Positions 27,498 through 40,079 of a stretch of DNA of 64,000 bases are shown piece by piece. The stretch comes from UBA5070 sp035352895 (lineage in GTDB: Bacteria > Fibrobacterota > Fibrobacteria > UBA5070), in contig DAOPYN010000002.1 in assembly GCA_035352895.1 (NCBI GenBank), forward strand, positions 62,001 through 126,000, in the 5' to 3' direction. Numbering within the stretch: the first letter of the stretch is position 1; every line of letters begins with the position of its first letter. The notes beneath the pieces are model-generated. The model was not told where the DNA came from and did no database searches. It saw only the letters and a list, made by a program, of their open reading frames with translations. Position numbers and translations under genes: made by a program.

Positions 27498-28534
27498 GTA
27501 CGGTCGCACCCGTGGTGGTAACCCCCGTCATCGCCTCCCTCCTGGAACGGTTGGGACACCGAGGGCCGCTTTCTCCCACGATCGCCGGATCCGCGGGGTC
27601 GGGCCGCGCCTATTGGCGCATCGCCACGGGCGATCTCACCCACATCGTGCTGCAGAGCCACGAACAGGACGCCGATTACGACCGATTCCTGTCCATCACT
27701 CGCCACCTGCGCGACCTGGGACTGCGCGTCCCCATGGTTTTCGGCTCCGACGATCCCGCCCGCCAGGTGGTGCTGGAGGATCTGGGCTCCACCCTGCTTT
27801 TGAGCCAGGCGCATGCGCTGGGCTTCCCCGGAAGCGGAGATCCCGAGTCCCTGCGCGGGGTGTACCTCCCGGCCTTGGAGGCGCTGGCCCGGTGGCAAGC
27901 GGTGGGCCCTCGAGCCATGGAGGGATGCACATTCCTTTCCGACCGGGTGTTCGATCTAGGGCCCCTGCTTTGGGAAACCAGTTATTTCGCCCGCCGTTGC
28001 GCGGAGGAATGCTTTGGGCTGCCTTCCCAGCGGCTCGCCGAACCCGCCCTGCTCGCCGAGTTCGCCCATCTGGCCTTGCGCGTGGAAGCCCACCCCCGCA
28101 ACCTGATGCATCGCGATTTCCAATCGCAGAACCTGATGCGCCGCACGGATGGAATCTGGTTCATCGACTACCAGGGAGCTCGCGGGGGAAGTCGCTGGTA
28201 CGATCTGGCCTCGCTCCTTTGGGATCCGTACGTCGACATGCCCATGGCCCTGCGCGCAAGGCTGTTCGCCGACTTCCTGGAATTGGCGGGGGACGGCGCT
28301 CCCGGAACTTCGTGGACCGATCTTCTGGACGCGGCCCTGCAGCGGGTGATGCAAGCGTTGGGGGCCTACGGATTCCTATCCCGCCACAAGGAGCTTCCCT
28401 GGTTTTCCCAGTTCCTGGAGCCGGGGTTGCGCATCCTTCGGGAGACCCTCCTGGAACGCGGCGGGCACCCCGCCCTGCTGGATCTCGTGGAAGAACTCCT
28501 GGCGGTGGAAAGGCCCTCGGCCGAGCCGAACTGA
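27494..28534 (+). CDS. AmgK-like sugar kinase (aminoglycoside phosphotransferase family)
   Basis: 346 residues of the APH/ChoK fold. LMHRDFQSQNLM is the catalytic loop (Asp after HR), and WFIDYQGARGGSRWYDLASLLWDPY the metal-binding DxQ segment, both close to AmgK, which phosphorylates MurNAc/GlcNAc at C1. Coupled by ATGA to the MurU-like gene, so the two enzymes probably salvage peptidoglycan sugars in the cytosol and bypass de novo MurA/MurB. Confidence 0.78.
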   Translation: MSTVAPVVVTPVIASLLERLGHRGPLSPTIAGSAGSGRAYWRIATGDLTHIVLQSHEQDADYDRFLSITRHLRDLGLRVPMVFGSDDPARQVVLEDLGSTLLLSQAHALGFPGSGDPESLRGVYLPALEALARWQAVGPRAMEGCTFLSDRVFDLGPLLWETSYFARRCAEECFGLPSQRLAEPALLAEFAHLALRVEAHPRNLMHRDFQSQNLMRRTDGIWFIDYQGARGGSRWYDLASLLWDPYVDMPMALRARLFADFLELAGDGAPGTSWTDLLDAALQRVMQALGAYGFLSRHKELPWFSQFLEPGLRILRETLLERGGHPALLDLVEELLAVERPSAEPN

Positions 28535-28546
28535 AGGGTGGAGACC

Positions 28547-28576
28547 TTCCCATCCCCGCAGCGCGGATGGTAGGCT
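28547..28576 (+). promoter_or_regulatory. Candidate promoter for the hybrid kinase gene
   Basis: TTCCCA (28547-28552), 18 bases, TAGGCT (28571-28576) in the short gap between amgK and the kinase; ATG 28586 follows within 10 bases. The -35 match is weak. Confidence 0.27.
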
Positions 28577-28585
28577 GTGCCTTGG

Positions 28586-32428
<3,843 letters not shown>

Positions 32429-32466
32429 CCGCACCTCGGACGGTTGCCTCCCCCCCGGCCAGACAC

Positions 32467-32472
32467 TACCTT
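32467..32472 (+). promoter_or_regulatory. Candidate -10 box (TACCTT) for the small Cys protein
   Basis: TACCTT ends 7 bases before ATG 32480, a leaderless-type layout matching that at 5642. Confidence 0.3.
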
Positions 32473-32479
32473 GGCAGGC

Positions 32480-32812
32480 ATGGCACTCCTACAGGAAGAG
32501 AAAGAACTTGTCGCCCGCGGTCTGCAGCTGTACGCCCAGATGGTGGGAAACCAGTACGGTCCGCAGGAAATGCAGGCCCTGATTCCGGTGATCAAGGGGA
32601 TCCTCAAGAAACTCGACCAGGTGGGGGGCTCCTCGGCGGCCCCCGGAGCCCCGCCCCACGGCATCACCCAGGAATGGTTCGATCAGGTGTGTTCCACCTG
32701 CTCCAAGGCCGGTGGCGCCTCCGGGTGCCAGGATCCCGTCACGGCGAAGTTCCCTGGCAAGTGCGATCCCATCCTCCGCTGGGAGCGGGAGAGGGTGAAT
32801 TCCAGGACCTGA
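32480..32812 (+). CDS. Small protein with C-terminal Cys cluster, unknown function
   Basis: 110 residues. The first ~50 are helical and charged (EEKELVARGLQLYAQM, LIPVIKGILKKLDQ); a Pro/Gly/Ala linker follows; then WFDQVCSTCSKAGGASGC and a fourth Cys in FPGKCDP, a CxxC...C...C pattern that may bind a metal or cluster. No signal peptide. No known family recognised. Independent unit between the hybrid kinase and glgA. Confidence 0.65.
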   Translation: MALLQEEKELVARGLQLYAQMVGNQYGPQEMQALIPVIKGILKKLDQVGGSSAAPGAPPHGITQEWFDQVCSTCSKAGGASGCQDPVTAKFPGKCDPILRWERERVNSRT

Positions 32813-32824
32813 TCCCGGAATCGC

Positions 32825-32853
32825 TTGTTCGATCCCTCCAAAGAGGGTAGAAT
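32825..32853 (+). promoter_or_regulatory. Candidate promoter for glgA
   Basis: TTGTTC (32825-32830), exactly 17 bases, then TAGAAT (32848-32853). ATG 32875 is 21 bases on. The best sigma-70-like match in the window. Confidence 0.5.
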
Positions 32854-32874
32854 CCAAGGACTCTCATCGTCCAA

Positions 32875-34266
32875 ATGCGGATCCTTCTCCTCTCACCAGA
32901 GCATCCGGCCCAGAACACGAAGGGGTCGGGGTCCCTCGTCGGACGGGACGTGGAAGCGCTCGCCCAGTCGTACCTCCGGTTGGGCCACGAGGTCCGCGTG
33001 TGCACGCCGCTCTACCAGCCTCCGGCCCCGGACAGTCCGTGGCAGCGCGTGGCGACGGTCCGCGCATCGTTCCTGAAGGCGGAAGAAGCCCAGATCCTGG
33101 CCGGCGATCCGCAGTGGCCGTATCTGCGGCTGGTGTCCCACCCCGTACTGGTGCGCAACCACCCCTACCTGGACGACCGCGGCTGCGACCACGAGGACAA
33201 TGCCCTTCGCTTCGCCCTGTTTTCCGCCGCCGCGCTCATGGACTGCGCCGCCGAAGGCTGGATCCCCGACCTGATCCACGCCCACGAATGGCAGACCGGG
33301 CTGTCCATGCTCTACGCCTCGGTGCACTTCAAGTCGATCTTCGCCTCCACCCGTCTCCTGTTCAGCTTCCAGGACGCCGCCTACCAGGGTCTCTGCGACG
33401 CCCAGTGGGCTCCGGAGCTGGGTCTGGGCCCCGAGTGGATGCGACCCGACAAGCTGGAATTCTGGGGCAGGCTCAATCTCCTGAAGGCGGGCCTGCTCTG
33501 CTCGCACCGCGCCACCCTGCCCAGCCTCCAGTACATGCAGGAGCTCCTGAGCGACAGCCATGGATACGGTCTCGAGGGCCTGTTCCGATCGCTGGGCCAC
33601 AAGGTGGCCGCGGTGAACCCCGGGGTGGACGGCGACGTCTGGACGATCCCGCAGGAAGTCCGCCAGAGCCCGGAGAACCTGGTGGATTGGAAGAACCGGA
33701 TGCGGCGGGACTTGACCGGCAGCGACGAACCGCTCATCGTGTTCGCCTCCTCGTTCCGTCCGGGCAAGGGGATCGACCACGTCCTGACCCTCATGCCGGA
33801 CCTCCTGAAGATGGACCTGCGGGTGGGCGTGGTGGGTGGCCACGGCACCGACGAGCACAAGCACCTGGAACTGGTCGCCAGGAACCACCCCGACAGGATC
33901 CGACTCTACCCCAAGGACGACAGCGTCCTCTACCAGGTCCTGGCCGCCGCCGACCTCCTTCTCCTGCCGGTGGCCCACCAGCCGGGAGGCGTGCTGTTCG
34001 CCAGGGCGATGGCCTTGGGCACGCCCACCCTCGCCCACCGGGTGGGAGCGGCCGCCGACAAGATCATCTCCTGGCCCAAGTCCATCGCCGACGGATTCCT
34101 GTTCGACGACCTCGCTCCGGACACGCTGCTACGCAACCTCCGCAAGGCGTTGCAGATCCGCCACAACAAGTCCGACTGGACCGCCCTGTGCTCGCGCGCG
34201 GCAGGCCGCGACTTCACCTGGAAGAAGATCGCCGCCCTGTACCTGACGCTGGCCACCGACTCCTAG
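32875..34266 (+). CDS. glgA: Glycogen/starch synthase (GT5)
   Basis: 463 residues, the usual GT5 size. It transfers glucose from ADP- or UDP-glucose to alpha-1,4-glucan. The N-terminal sugar-nucleotide loop is KGSGSL rather than the common KxGGL; HAHEWQTGLSM, VAAVNPGVDGDVW, FASSFRPGKGIDHV and LPVAHQPGGVLFARAMALGTP (the ExG-like C-terminal region, here with QPGG in place of EPCG) follow. The altered loops could change donor or acceptor use. The stop shares CTAG with the convergent propeller gene. Confidence 0.8.
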   Translation: MRILLLSPEHPAQNTKGSGSLVGRDVEALAQSYLRLGHEVRVCTPLYQPPAPDSPWQRVATVRASFLKAEEAQILAGDPQWPYLRLVSHPVLVRNHPYLDDRGCDHEDNALRFALFSAAALMDCAAEGWIPDLIHAHEWQTGLSMLYASVHFKSIFASTRLLFSFQDAAYQGLCDAQWAPELGLGPEWMRPDKLEFWGRLNLLKAGLLCSHRATLPSLQYMQELLSDSHGYGLEGLFRSLGHKVAAVNPGVDGDVWTIPQEVRQSPENLVDWKNRMRRDLTGSDEPLIVFASSFRPGKGIDHVLTLMPDLLKMDLRVGVVGGHGTDEHKHLELVARNHPDRIRLYPKDDSVLYQVLAAADLLLLPVAHQPGGVLFARAMALGTPTLAHRVGAAADKIISWPKSIADGFLFDDLAPDTLLRNLRKALQIRHNKSDWTALCSRAAGRDFTWKKIAALYLTLATDS

Positions 34267-35774
34267 CGCCTCGAGGCGCCCTCCACAGGAGGCGCGAACG
34301 GCGCGATCCGCAGCGTCGCGGCGCCACCCTCGCCCGCCAACAGGATCCGTTCCCCGGAAGGTGCCGCCACCCGCACCGGCCCCGACAGGCCCAGCTTGCC
34401 GCCCCAATCGCGGTGTTCGTCGCTTCGTGGGTTCCACACCGACCACCCGCCGTCGATGGCCAGATGCACCGCCCCGGCCGCGTCGAAGGCGATATCGTGG
34501 ACGGGAAGCGCGGTGGTCCAGGCTCCGGGCGACCCGCCGAACCCCGGGATGGTGTCCACCCGCACGCCTCGCCCGTCCGACCAGGCCACCCGCCAAGGCG
34601 CCGACCTCTCCTGGGCGGCCATCCACGCGGGCTGGGGAAAGATGGTGTCCACCCACGGCGGACGGACCCACCCGCGGGAGCCTTTCCACCACCAGCCGTT
34701 GGTGGTGGCGACCATCACACCGGCCGGCGAGGTCAGGATCCGTCGAACACCGCCGGCCACCGACCAGGGCGGAGAAACCACGCGAAATGCCTTTTCGCCG
34801 TCCTTCTTGCAAAGCAGCGCGCCTTCGGTCGCCACCCAGAGGGTGTCCGACCATCTGGACAGAGCGGTCACCCGCCCCCCGAACGGGGCCTTGCGCCCCA
34901 TCCATCGCTCGCGCACCCCGGTGCGGTCCAGCCGCACCAGGCCGTCCACGACCCCCACCCACATTCCCCCGCCCCTGCCGGCCGATCCCAATACGCGTGC
35001 TTCGCGGAGATCGGAAAACCGGGAATCGTCGGTGGAGAAGGCCGCGCGGAATTGCCCGGAGGCATCCACCAGCGAAACCGATCCGCGGCACCCCGAAAGC
35101 CAGAAATCGCCCGCCGAGTCCACCAGCGCCCCGCGCACGCAGGTTTCCACAGGCCCCAGGGGAAGCGGTTCGATCCGGCCCGTCGCGGCGTTGCCAGTCC
35201 ACACCCCTGCGTCGGTGGCCAGCCACAGGTCCCGTCCGTCCAGGACCACGGCCCACAGGATGCGCTGACGTTTTCCGTCCGGAGGGGACAGCTCGCCGCC
35301 GATCTGCACCCAACCGGCCGCTCCGGGACGCAATCCGGGAAGCTCCTGGACGGTGGTCGGGCGGGAGATGCGACTCTGGCACCCTCCCGGAGGCGGAGAG
35401 GATTCCTGGGCGCTCTCCAGGCCCTGGGACCACCGCAGCGACCGCCCTCCCACGGAGGAGATCCACAGACCCTGGGTGGATTCGTCGTAGCAGATCCTGG
35501 CGATCCCTTCGGCGGGCAGCCCGTCGGCGACGCCGAACCAGCGGGGAGCGGACCTGCCCATGCGCGGAAACAACGCCATGGAGCGCGGATAGGCCACCCA
35601 CACCTCGAACGCCGACCCCGCGATCCCCACCGGGACTCCCGATGCGCCCACCGGTCGCGGGTCCCCCAGGTGGACCGGAACCTGCGTTGCCGCCGTCGCC
35701 GCGCAGATTCCGGCAAGGACCAGGACGGACTTCGCCCGGCACGAAGGGATGCGGGATCGGATCGAAGGATTCAT
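34263..35774 (-). CDS. Exported beta-propeller protein
   Basis: 503 residues with a signal peptide (SVLVLAGICAATAATQ). Repeated blade-like strands of the two-component-regulator-propeller kind occur about every 40-50 residues: GLWISSVGGRSLRW, DLWLATDAGVWTG, DFWLSGCRGSVSLV, GMWVGVVDGLVRLDR, TLWVATEGALL. Such propellers often form the sensor part of hybrid kinases; here no kinase is fused, so it may be a free periplasmic sensor or scaffold. ATG 35774 is chosen at the signal peptide. Confidence 0.7.
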   Translation of the reverse strand: MNPSIRSRIPSCRAKSVLVLAGICAATAATQVPVHLGDPRPVGASGVPVGIAGSAFEVWVAYPRSMALFPRMGRSAPRWFGVADGLPAEGIARICYDESTQGLWISSVGGRSLRWSQGLESAQESSPPPGGCQSRISRPTTVQELPGLRPGAAGWVQIGGELSPPDGKRQRILWAVVLDGRDLWLATDAGVWTGNAATGRIEPLPLGPVETCVRGALVDSAGDFWLSGCRGSVSLVDASGQFRAAFSTDDSRFSDLREARVLGSAGRGGGMWVGVVDGLVRLDRTGVRERWMGRKAPFGGRVTALSRWSDTLWVATEGALLCKKDGEKAFRVVSPPWSVAGGVRRILTSPAGVMVATTNGWWWKGSRGWVRPPWVDTIFPQPAWMAAQERSAPWRVAWSDGRGVRVDTIPGFGGSPGAWTTALPVHDIAFDAAGAVHLAIDGGWSVWNPRSDEHRDWGGKLGLSGPVRVAAPSGERILLAGEGGAATLRIAPFAPPVEGASRR

Positions 35775-35832
35775 GGCACCAAGATGCAAACCCGGCGACC
35801 GGGGATCACCCGCGACCACACCGAGTGGAGGG

Positions 35833-36783
35833 CTACTTCGGAGCGGAATCCTTGGGCGCGGGCTTGGCGGACTCCTTCATGAAGCGTCCCAGCAGCCAGG
35901 AGCGTTCCACGCCGTTCATGAACCGGTTGCCCTTGCCCAGCAGGGAGTCGCCCCCGGAGAGGAGCCCCTGGGTGCGCAACGTGAGGTCGTGCGTGGAGTG
36001 AAGGAGCTCCATCCCCGAAACCCCCAAGGACTCCGCGTAGACGGAGCTTCTGCGCAGGTTGATGGCCAGGGTGTCGGACTCCTGGAGGATGCGGGGGATG
36101 GTGGCCTCGGCGACGCCTCCCAGTCGGTCGACGCGTTCGAGCACCTGCCTGGAGCCCTGCGCCGCCTGATCGAAATGGTCCACGGTGGCGATGGTCTTGC
36201 GGTACAGGTCGTCCTTCACCAGCACCGCGCCGATGGTGGTGTTGGTGTCGGACACCAGAAGCAGGAGGGAATCCACCCGACGGAGGGTCTGGCGGAACTG
36301 CACGGTGAGATCGGCCAGCGAACCGAGCGCCGTCTCGATGTCCTGCGGGGCTCCCAGGCTCAGGGTGTCTCCGTCCTCCAGGGGCGGCTTGGAGGGATCG
36401 CCCCGTTCGATGTTCAAGGCCCGATCGGAGACCATGTTGCGGTCGCGCATGAAGTAGGCCACCGCATCGCGGCGCAGGAGGGGCCTGTACTGGCGCTTCA
36501 AGGACAAGCGGAGGATCACCCGGGCGTCCGAAAGCGAAAGGGAGACGCTGTCCACGGTACCCACTTGCACCCCGTTGAGGAGCACCTTGGCCCCGCTGGA
36601 CATGCCGGTTCCGTCCTCGTACACCGCGTACACGGTGAAGTTGTCGGGAAACAGTTCGTTGCGAAGCGCGTAGGCCACGAACGCCCCGGCGAGGATCACG
36701 AGGCTTCCCACCAGGAGCGCGCCGGTGAGCAGGTGGCGCACCTCTCGCTGCTGGAGCACCTCCTTCCAGGAAAACCCCTTCAC
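35833..36783 (-). CDS. mlaD: MlaD-like MCE-domain lipid transport protein
   Basis: 316 residues. One N-terminal membrane anchor (~18-38, LTGALLVGSLVILAGAFVAYA), one MCE domain (DGTGMSSGAKVLLNGVQVGTVDSV) and a long helical C-terminal part (~150-316) that could form a needle or ring. It binds lipids in the periplasm for the Mla system (retrograde phospholipid transport). ATG 36783 overlaps the mlaF stop. Confidence 0.85.
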   Translation of the reverse strand: MKGFSWKEVLQQREVRHLLTGALLVGSLVILAGAFVAYALRNELFPDNFTVYAVYEDGTGMSSGAKVLLNGVQVGTVDSVSLSLSDARVILRLSLKRQYRPLLRRDAVAYFMRDRNMVSDRALNIERGDPSKPPLEDGDTLSLGAPQDIETALGSLADLTVQFRQTLRRVDSLLLLVSDTNTTIGAVLVKDDLYRKTIATVDHFDQAAQGSRQVLERVDRLGGVAEATIPRILQESDTLAINLRRSSVYAESLGVSGMELLHSTHDLTLRTQGLLSGGDSLLGKGNRFMNGVERSWLLGRFMKESAKPAPKDSAPK

Positions 36784-37556
36784 TGGAACCTCGTGTCATC
36801 GTCGTCCCGCACCAGCTCGCGCTCGCGGGGATCGTCGGAATCGGAGATGGCGTCGTAGGTCTTGGGCTCCCGCAGAACGCCGTCCATCAGAAGCTGGATC
36901 TTGCCGTCCAGGAATCGCGCCGAGGCCAGATCGTGGGAAACCATCAGGATGGCCACGTTGGAGAGCGCGCGGAGGTTGCCCACCAGCGAGAGGAAGATCT
37001 CCGAGTTCTTCACGTCCAGCCCGGCGGTGGGCTCGTCCAGGAAGAGGATTTCCGGATTCATCACCATGGCCCGCGCCATGGCGGCGCGCCGCTGCATGCC
37101 CAGGGAAAGGTGGGCCGGTCGTTTCCGCTCGTGCCCGGTCAGGAGGAGGTTGTCCACCCAGCGCTGGACGGTGTCGCGGATCTGCACCTCCGACAGGCTG
37201 GTGTGGTAGTGCAGCGGCACCGCGATGTTCTCCTCCACCGTCATGTGCGAGATCAACGCGTTCCCCTGGAAGACGAATCCCGTCCTCTGCCGCAGTTCGC
37301 GCAACCGCGAGACCGGGACATCCCAACAATCCTCGCCGAACAGGAACACCTGCCCCCGGCAGGACCCCGTGATGTCCGGAAGGGGTTTTTCCAGCCCCAG
37401 GAGCAACCGCAGAAGCGTGCTCTTGCCCTTCCCCGATTCCCCTCCCACCAGGAGCACCTCTCCGCGGCGGACCTCCAGATCCACCCCGTCCAGGATGGGA
37501 GCGCCGTCCAGGTAGGAAAACCGCAGGCCGCAAGCCTCCGAGAGCACCTCGCTCAC
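36780..37556 (-). CDS. mlaF: MlaF-like ABC transporter ATPase
   Basis: 258 residues; ATPase of the MCE lipid transporter. Walker A GGESGKGKST, Q-loop FVFQGNALISHMTVEENI, signature LSLGMQRRAAMARA, Walker B ILFLDEPTAGLD. The SxGMQRRxxxARA signature is typical of MlaF/Ttg2A. GTG 37556 overlaps the permease stop (GTGA). The ~25-residue acidic tail (DSDDPRERELVRDDDD) is unusual. Confidence 0.88.
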   Translation of the reverse strand: MSEVLSEACGLRFSYLDGAPILDGVDLEVRRGEVLLVGGESGKGKSTLLRLLLGLEKPLPDITGSCRGQVFLFGEDCWDVPVSRLRELRQRTGFVFQGNALISHMTVEENIAVPLHYHTSLSEVQIRDTVQRWVDNLLLTGHERKRPAHLSLGMQRRAAMARAMVMNPEILFLDEPTAGLDVKNSEIFLSLVGNLRALSNVAILMVSHDLASARFLDGKIQLLMDGVLREPKTYDAISDSDDPRERELVRDDDDTRFQ

Positions 37557-38407
37557 GGCAGGACTCCCGCGAGACCCGGGATCACGAACATGGTCGCGAA
37601 GATTCCATCGAGAAGGACGATCGACACGAACGATTGTACCACCGCCGATCGCGTCCCTTGGGGGACTTCGTGGGGACTTTTTTCCAGGCTCAACCCGGAA
37701 AGGCTCGCCAGCAGGGCCACCACCAACCCGAACACCGCGGGCTTGAACACGATCAGGACCAGATCCGTCGCGCTCAGGGCCGAGGAGATCCGGTCCAGGT
37801 AGGGCAGGAATCCCGTCTCCAATCCGAGCGATCCTGGAAACAGGAGCACCAGCATCTGCGCCAGGAAGAACCCTCCGAACAGGGCCGCGGCCGTGAACAC
37901 CAGGGAAAGGCAGGCGAGTCCCACCGTGCACCCCAGGACCGCGGGGAGGACCAGGAATCGGACCGGGTCGATCCCCATCGCCTCCAGGGAATCCACTTCC
38001 CCCGCCACCTTCATGTTGCCGATGTAGGTGGCCAGGGCCGAACCCGATCTCCCCGCCACCAAAAACGCGGTGAACAGGGGGCCCAGTTCGCGCACGATGG
38101 CCAGCACCATGACCTCGCCGAGGACGTTGGACGTCCCCAGCCGGGGAAGGAGGGTGGTGAACTCCACCAGCGTGACCCCGCCGATCAGGACCGCCAGGAG
38201 GAGCACGATGACGACGGGCTCCACGGCGGTGAAGTAGGTCTGCTGGAGGAACATGTCCACCAGCTGGCGGAAGGTGGAGCGTCTTCCCCGGAACGGACTG
38301 ACGGCGACCCGCCAACCAAGGGAAACGACTTGTCCTGGCAGGGAGGCCGACCACGCACCACCGATCCACGCGAGGATCCTGGCGGGCACGGAAGGCCCGG
38401 AAATCAC
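37553..38407 (-). CDS. mlaE: MlaE-like ABC transporter permease
   Basis: 284 residues with an interfacial N-terminal helix and about five membrane helices. Family motifs: IVRELGPLFTAFLVAGRSGSALATYIGNMKVAGEVDSLEAMGID. Together with mlaF and mlaD it forms an inner-membrane MCE phospholipid transporter. GTG 38407 overlaps the engB stop (GTGA). MlaB, MlaC and MlaA are not seen nearby. Confidence 0.9.
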   Translation of the reverse strand: MISGPSVPARILAWIGGAWSASLPGQVVSLGWRVAVSPFRGRRSTFRQLVDMFLQQTYFTAVEPVVIVLLLAVLIGGVTLVEFTTLLPRLGTSNVLGEVMVLAIVRELGPLFTAFLVAGRSGSALATYIGNMKVAGEVDSLEAMGIDPVRFLVLPAVLGCTVGLACLSLVFTAAALFGGFFLAQMLVLLFPGSLGLETGFLPYLDRISSALSATDLVLIVFKPAVFGLVVALLASLSGLSLEKSPHEVPQGTRSAVVQSFVSIVLLDGIFATMFVIPGLAGVLP

Positions 38408-39033
38408 TCCAGTTTCCCCGAGCGGACCCGCGCCATCAGGCGGTCGCGGAGCTTGTCCAGGTTGTGCCCGGTGCGCGCCGAAAGCAGAAGCGGCGGCTCG
38501 GACAGATCGAACCGTTCGATCACCATGCGCGGATGCTGCACGCGCCGGGACTGGTCGAGGCGATCGGCCTTGTTCATCACCACCATGCAGGGAACCCCCG
38601 CCTCCAGGATGCGCCCCAGACAGGTTCCGTCCACGTCGCTCTCCGGAACCTCGGCGTCCAGCACGTACACCACGATGTCGGGCTGGGCGTCCTGCGAGAG
38701 GTACTTGCCCACCAGGTCGGCGAACTGCCCGCTGGCCTGGCTCCCGCCGCGCGCGTATCCGAACCCGGGAAGATCCACGAACCAGAAGTGGTCGGGAACC
38801 TCGAAGAAGTTGATCTCGCGGGTGCGTCCCGGGGTGCGGGAGGTGCGCACTAGGCCCTGTCGGCCCAGAAGCGCGTTCTGGAGGCTGGACTTGCCCACGT
38901 TGGAGCGCCCCGCGAAGGCGATCTGCGGAAGGTCGCCCCCGACGAACTGGTCGGGAGCCACCGCGCCAAGGCGGAATTCGGCCTTCTGCCCCAACTGGAC
39001 CATCGGGTGGACGAAATCTGGATTCTTCTTCAT
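38404..39033 (-). CDS. engB: EngB/YsxC ribosome-biogenesis GTPase
   Basis: 209 residues; GTPase needed for 50S ribosome assembly. G1 GRSNVGKSS, G2 region TSRTPGRTREINFF, G3 VDLPGFGYA, G4 MNKAD, G5 LLSARTG. ATG 39033 overlaps the recR stop as ATGA. Confidence 0.93.
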   Translation of the reverse strand: MKKNPDFVHPMVQLGQKAEFRLGAVAPDQFVGGDLPQIAFAGRSNVGKSSLQNALLGRQGLVRTSRTPGRTREINFFEVPDHFWFVDLPGFGYARGGSQASGQFADLVGKYLSQDAQPDIVVYVLDAEVPESDVDGTCLGRILEAGVPCMVVMNKADRLDQSRRVQHPRMVIERFDLSEPPLLLSARTGHNLDKLRDRLMARVRSGKLE

Positions 39034-39623
39034 GCCGGGATGCGCCCTTCGAATGCCTGCAGGACCGTGAGACTGTCTGAATACTCCAGTTCGCCCCCGG
39101 CCGGAAGTCCACGCGCCAGGCGCGTGACCTTCGTGCCGGATGGCACCATCCTCTGCAGGTACATGGCGGTGGAGTCCCCTTCGGTGGAAGCGGGAGTGGC
39201 CAGGACGATCTCGCGGACCGCACCTGGAGCGAGTCGTTGCCGCAAGGCGGCGATGTTCAATCGATCGGGTCCGACTCCGTCCAGCGGGGACAGGAGCCCC
39301 CCCAGGACGTGGTACACGCCCCGATACCGGCCGGTGGATTCGAAGGCCGAAATGTCCGAAGGCTTTTCCACGACCAGCAGGATACCATGGTCGCGGCGCG
39401 GATCCACGCACAAGGGACACAGCTCCTCCTCGGCGTAGTTGCCGCACCGCGCGCAGGGACGGATCCGGTCGCGGGCCTCCTCGATGGCCCGCGCCAACGA
39501 CCGGGCCTGGTCTTCCGGGCACCGCAGCAGATGGTGGGCCAGCCGCTGGGCCGAACGCCTCCCGACGCCGGGCAGACGCGAGAGCTCGCGGACCAGCGCC
39601 TCGAGCCGAGGCGACCCGTCCAA
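39030..39623 (-). CDS. recR: RecR recombination mediator
   Basis: 197 residues, normal RecR size. Helix-hairpin-helix LPGVGRRSAQRLAHHLL, C4 zinc finger CARCGNYAEEELCPLC, Toprim domain LLVVEKPSDI, and the Walker-like C-terminal end. Works with RecF/RecO to load RecA. The start is TTG at 39623, placed right after the upstream stop with AGGAGG 5 bases before it; no ATG fits. Confidence 0.92.
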   Translation of the reverse strand: MDGSPRLEALVRELSRLPGVGRRSAQRLAHHLLRCPEDQARSLARAIEEARDRIRPCARCGNYAEEELCPLCVDPRRDHGILLVVEKPSDISAFESTGRYRGVYHVLGGLLSPLDGVGPDRLNIAALRQRLAPGAVREIVLATPASTEGDSTAMYLQRMVPSGTKVTRLARGLPAGGELEYSDSLTVLQAFEGRIPA

Positions 39624-39968
39624 TCAGTCCTCCTCGCCCAGGCTCACCACCACCGAGTGGAACTCCACCTCGAACCAATTGTCGAAGCAGGATTCGTCCA
39701 CCTTGGGTCGGCGCGCGGCGTCGGGAATCCAGAACTCCAATTCCTTGATGGCCAGCGCCTTGCGGTGGGGGCTCAGGAACTGCTCGAGTTCGGTGTCGTC
39801 TTCCGGCGACGGGATCAGGATCACCGTGCGGGAATCCGGTTCCCCGAAAGCCTCCGCGAGGTCCTCGGCGAGGGATGGATCGGCTTCCACCAGGGCCTGA
39901 CGGAAGGCTTCGGTGGGTACCAGGACGACGGCGGCAAGATCTTCGAGGTCTTCGAGAGTCGGTTTCAT
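39624..39968 (-). CDS. Hypothetical acidic protein upstream of recR
   Basis: 114 residues, strongly acidic (LEDLEDLAAV, EADPSLAEDLAEAF, PSPEDDTELEQFL). It occupies the position where ybaB often precedes recR, but the sequence is not YbaB. It overlaps no gene but its stop abuts the recR start and its AGGAGG end codons supply the recR ribosome site. Function unknown. Confidence 0.6.
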   Translation of the reverse strand: MKPTLEDLEDLAAVVLVPTEAFRQALVEADPSLAEDLAEAFGEPDSRTVILIPSPEDDTELEQFLSPHRKALAIKELEFWIPDAARRPKVDESCFDNWFEVEFHSVVVSLGEED

Positions 39969-40012
39969 GGAGGGAAAAGTACCTCCTGTGGAATTCCCGA
40001 TCCCGCAAGTGG

Positions 40013-40018
40013 TACTAT
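40013..40018 (+). promoter_or_regulatory. Candidate -10 box (TACTAT) for the lipoprotein gene at 40080
   Basis: GGTACTATTT stands out in the G+C-rich gap between the divergent acidic-protein and lipoprotein genes. It would leave a ~55-base leader. No clear -35. Confidence 0.3.
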
Positions 40019-40079
40019 TTGCCCCACGGAGTCCCTGAGGAGCGATCGACTGCGCTCCACCGGCCGACCGCCTTCCCAC

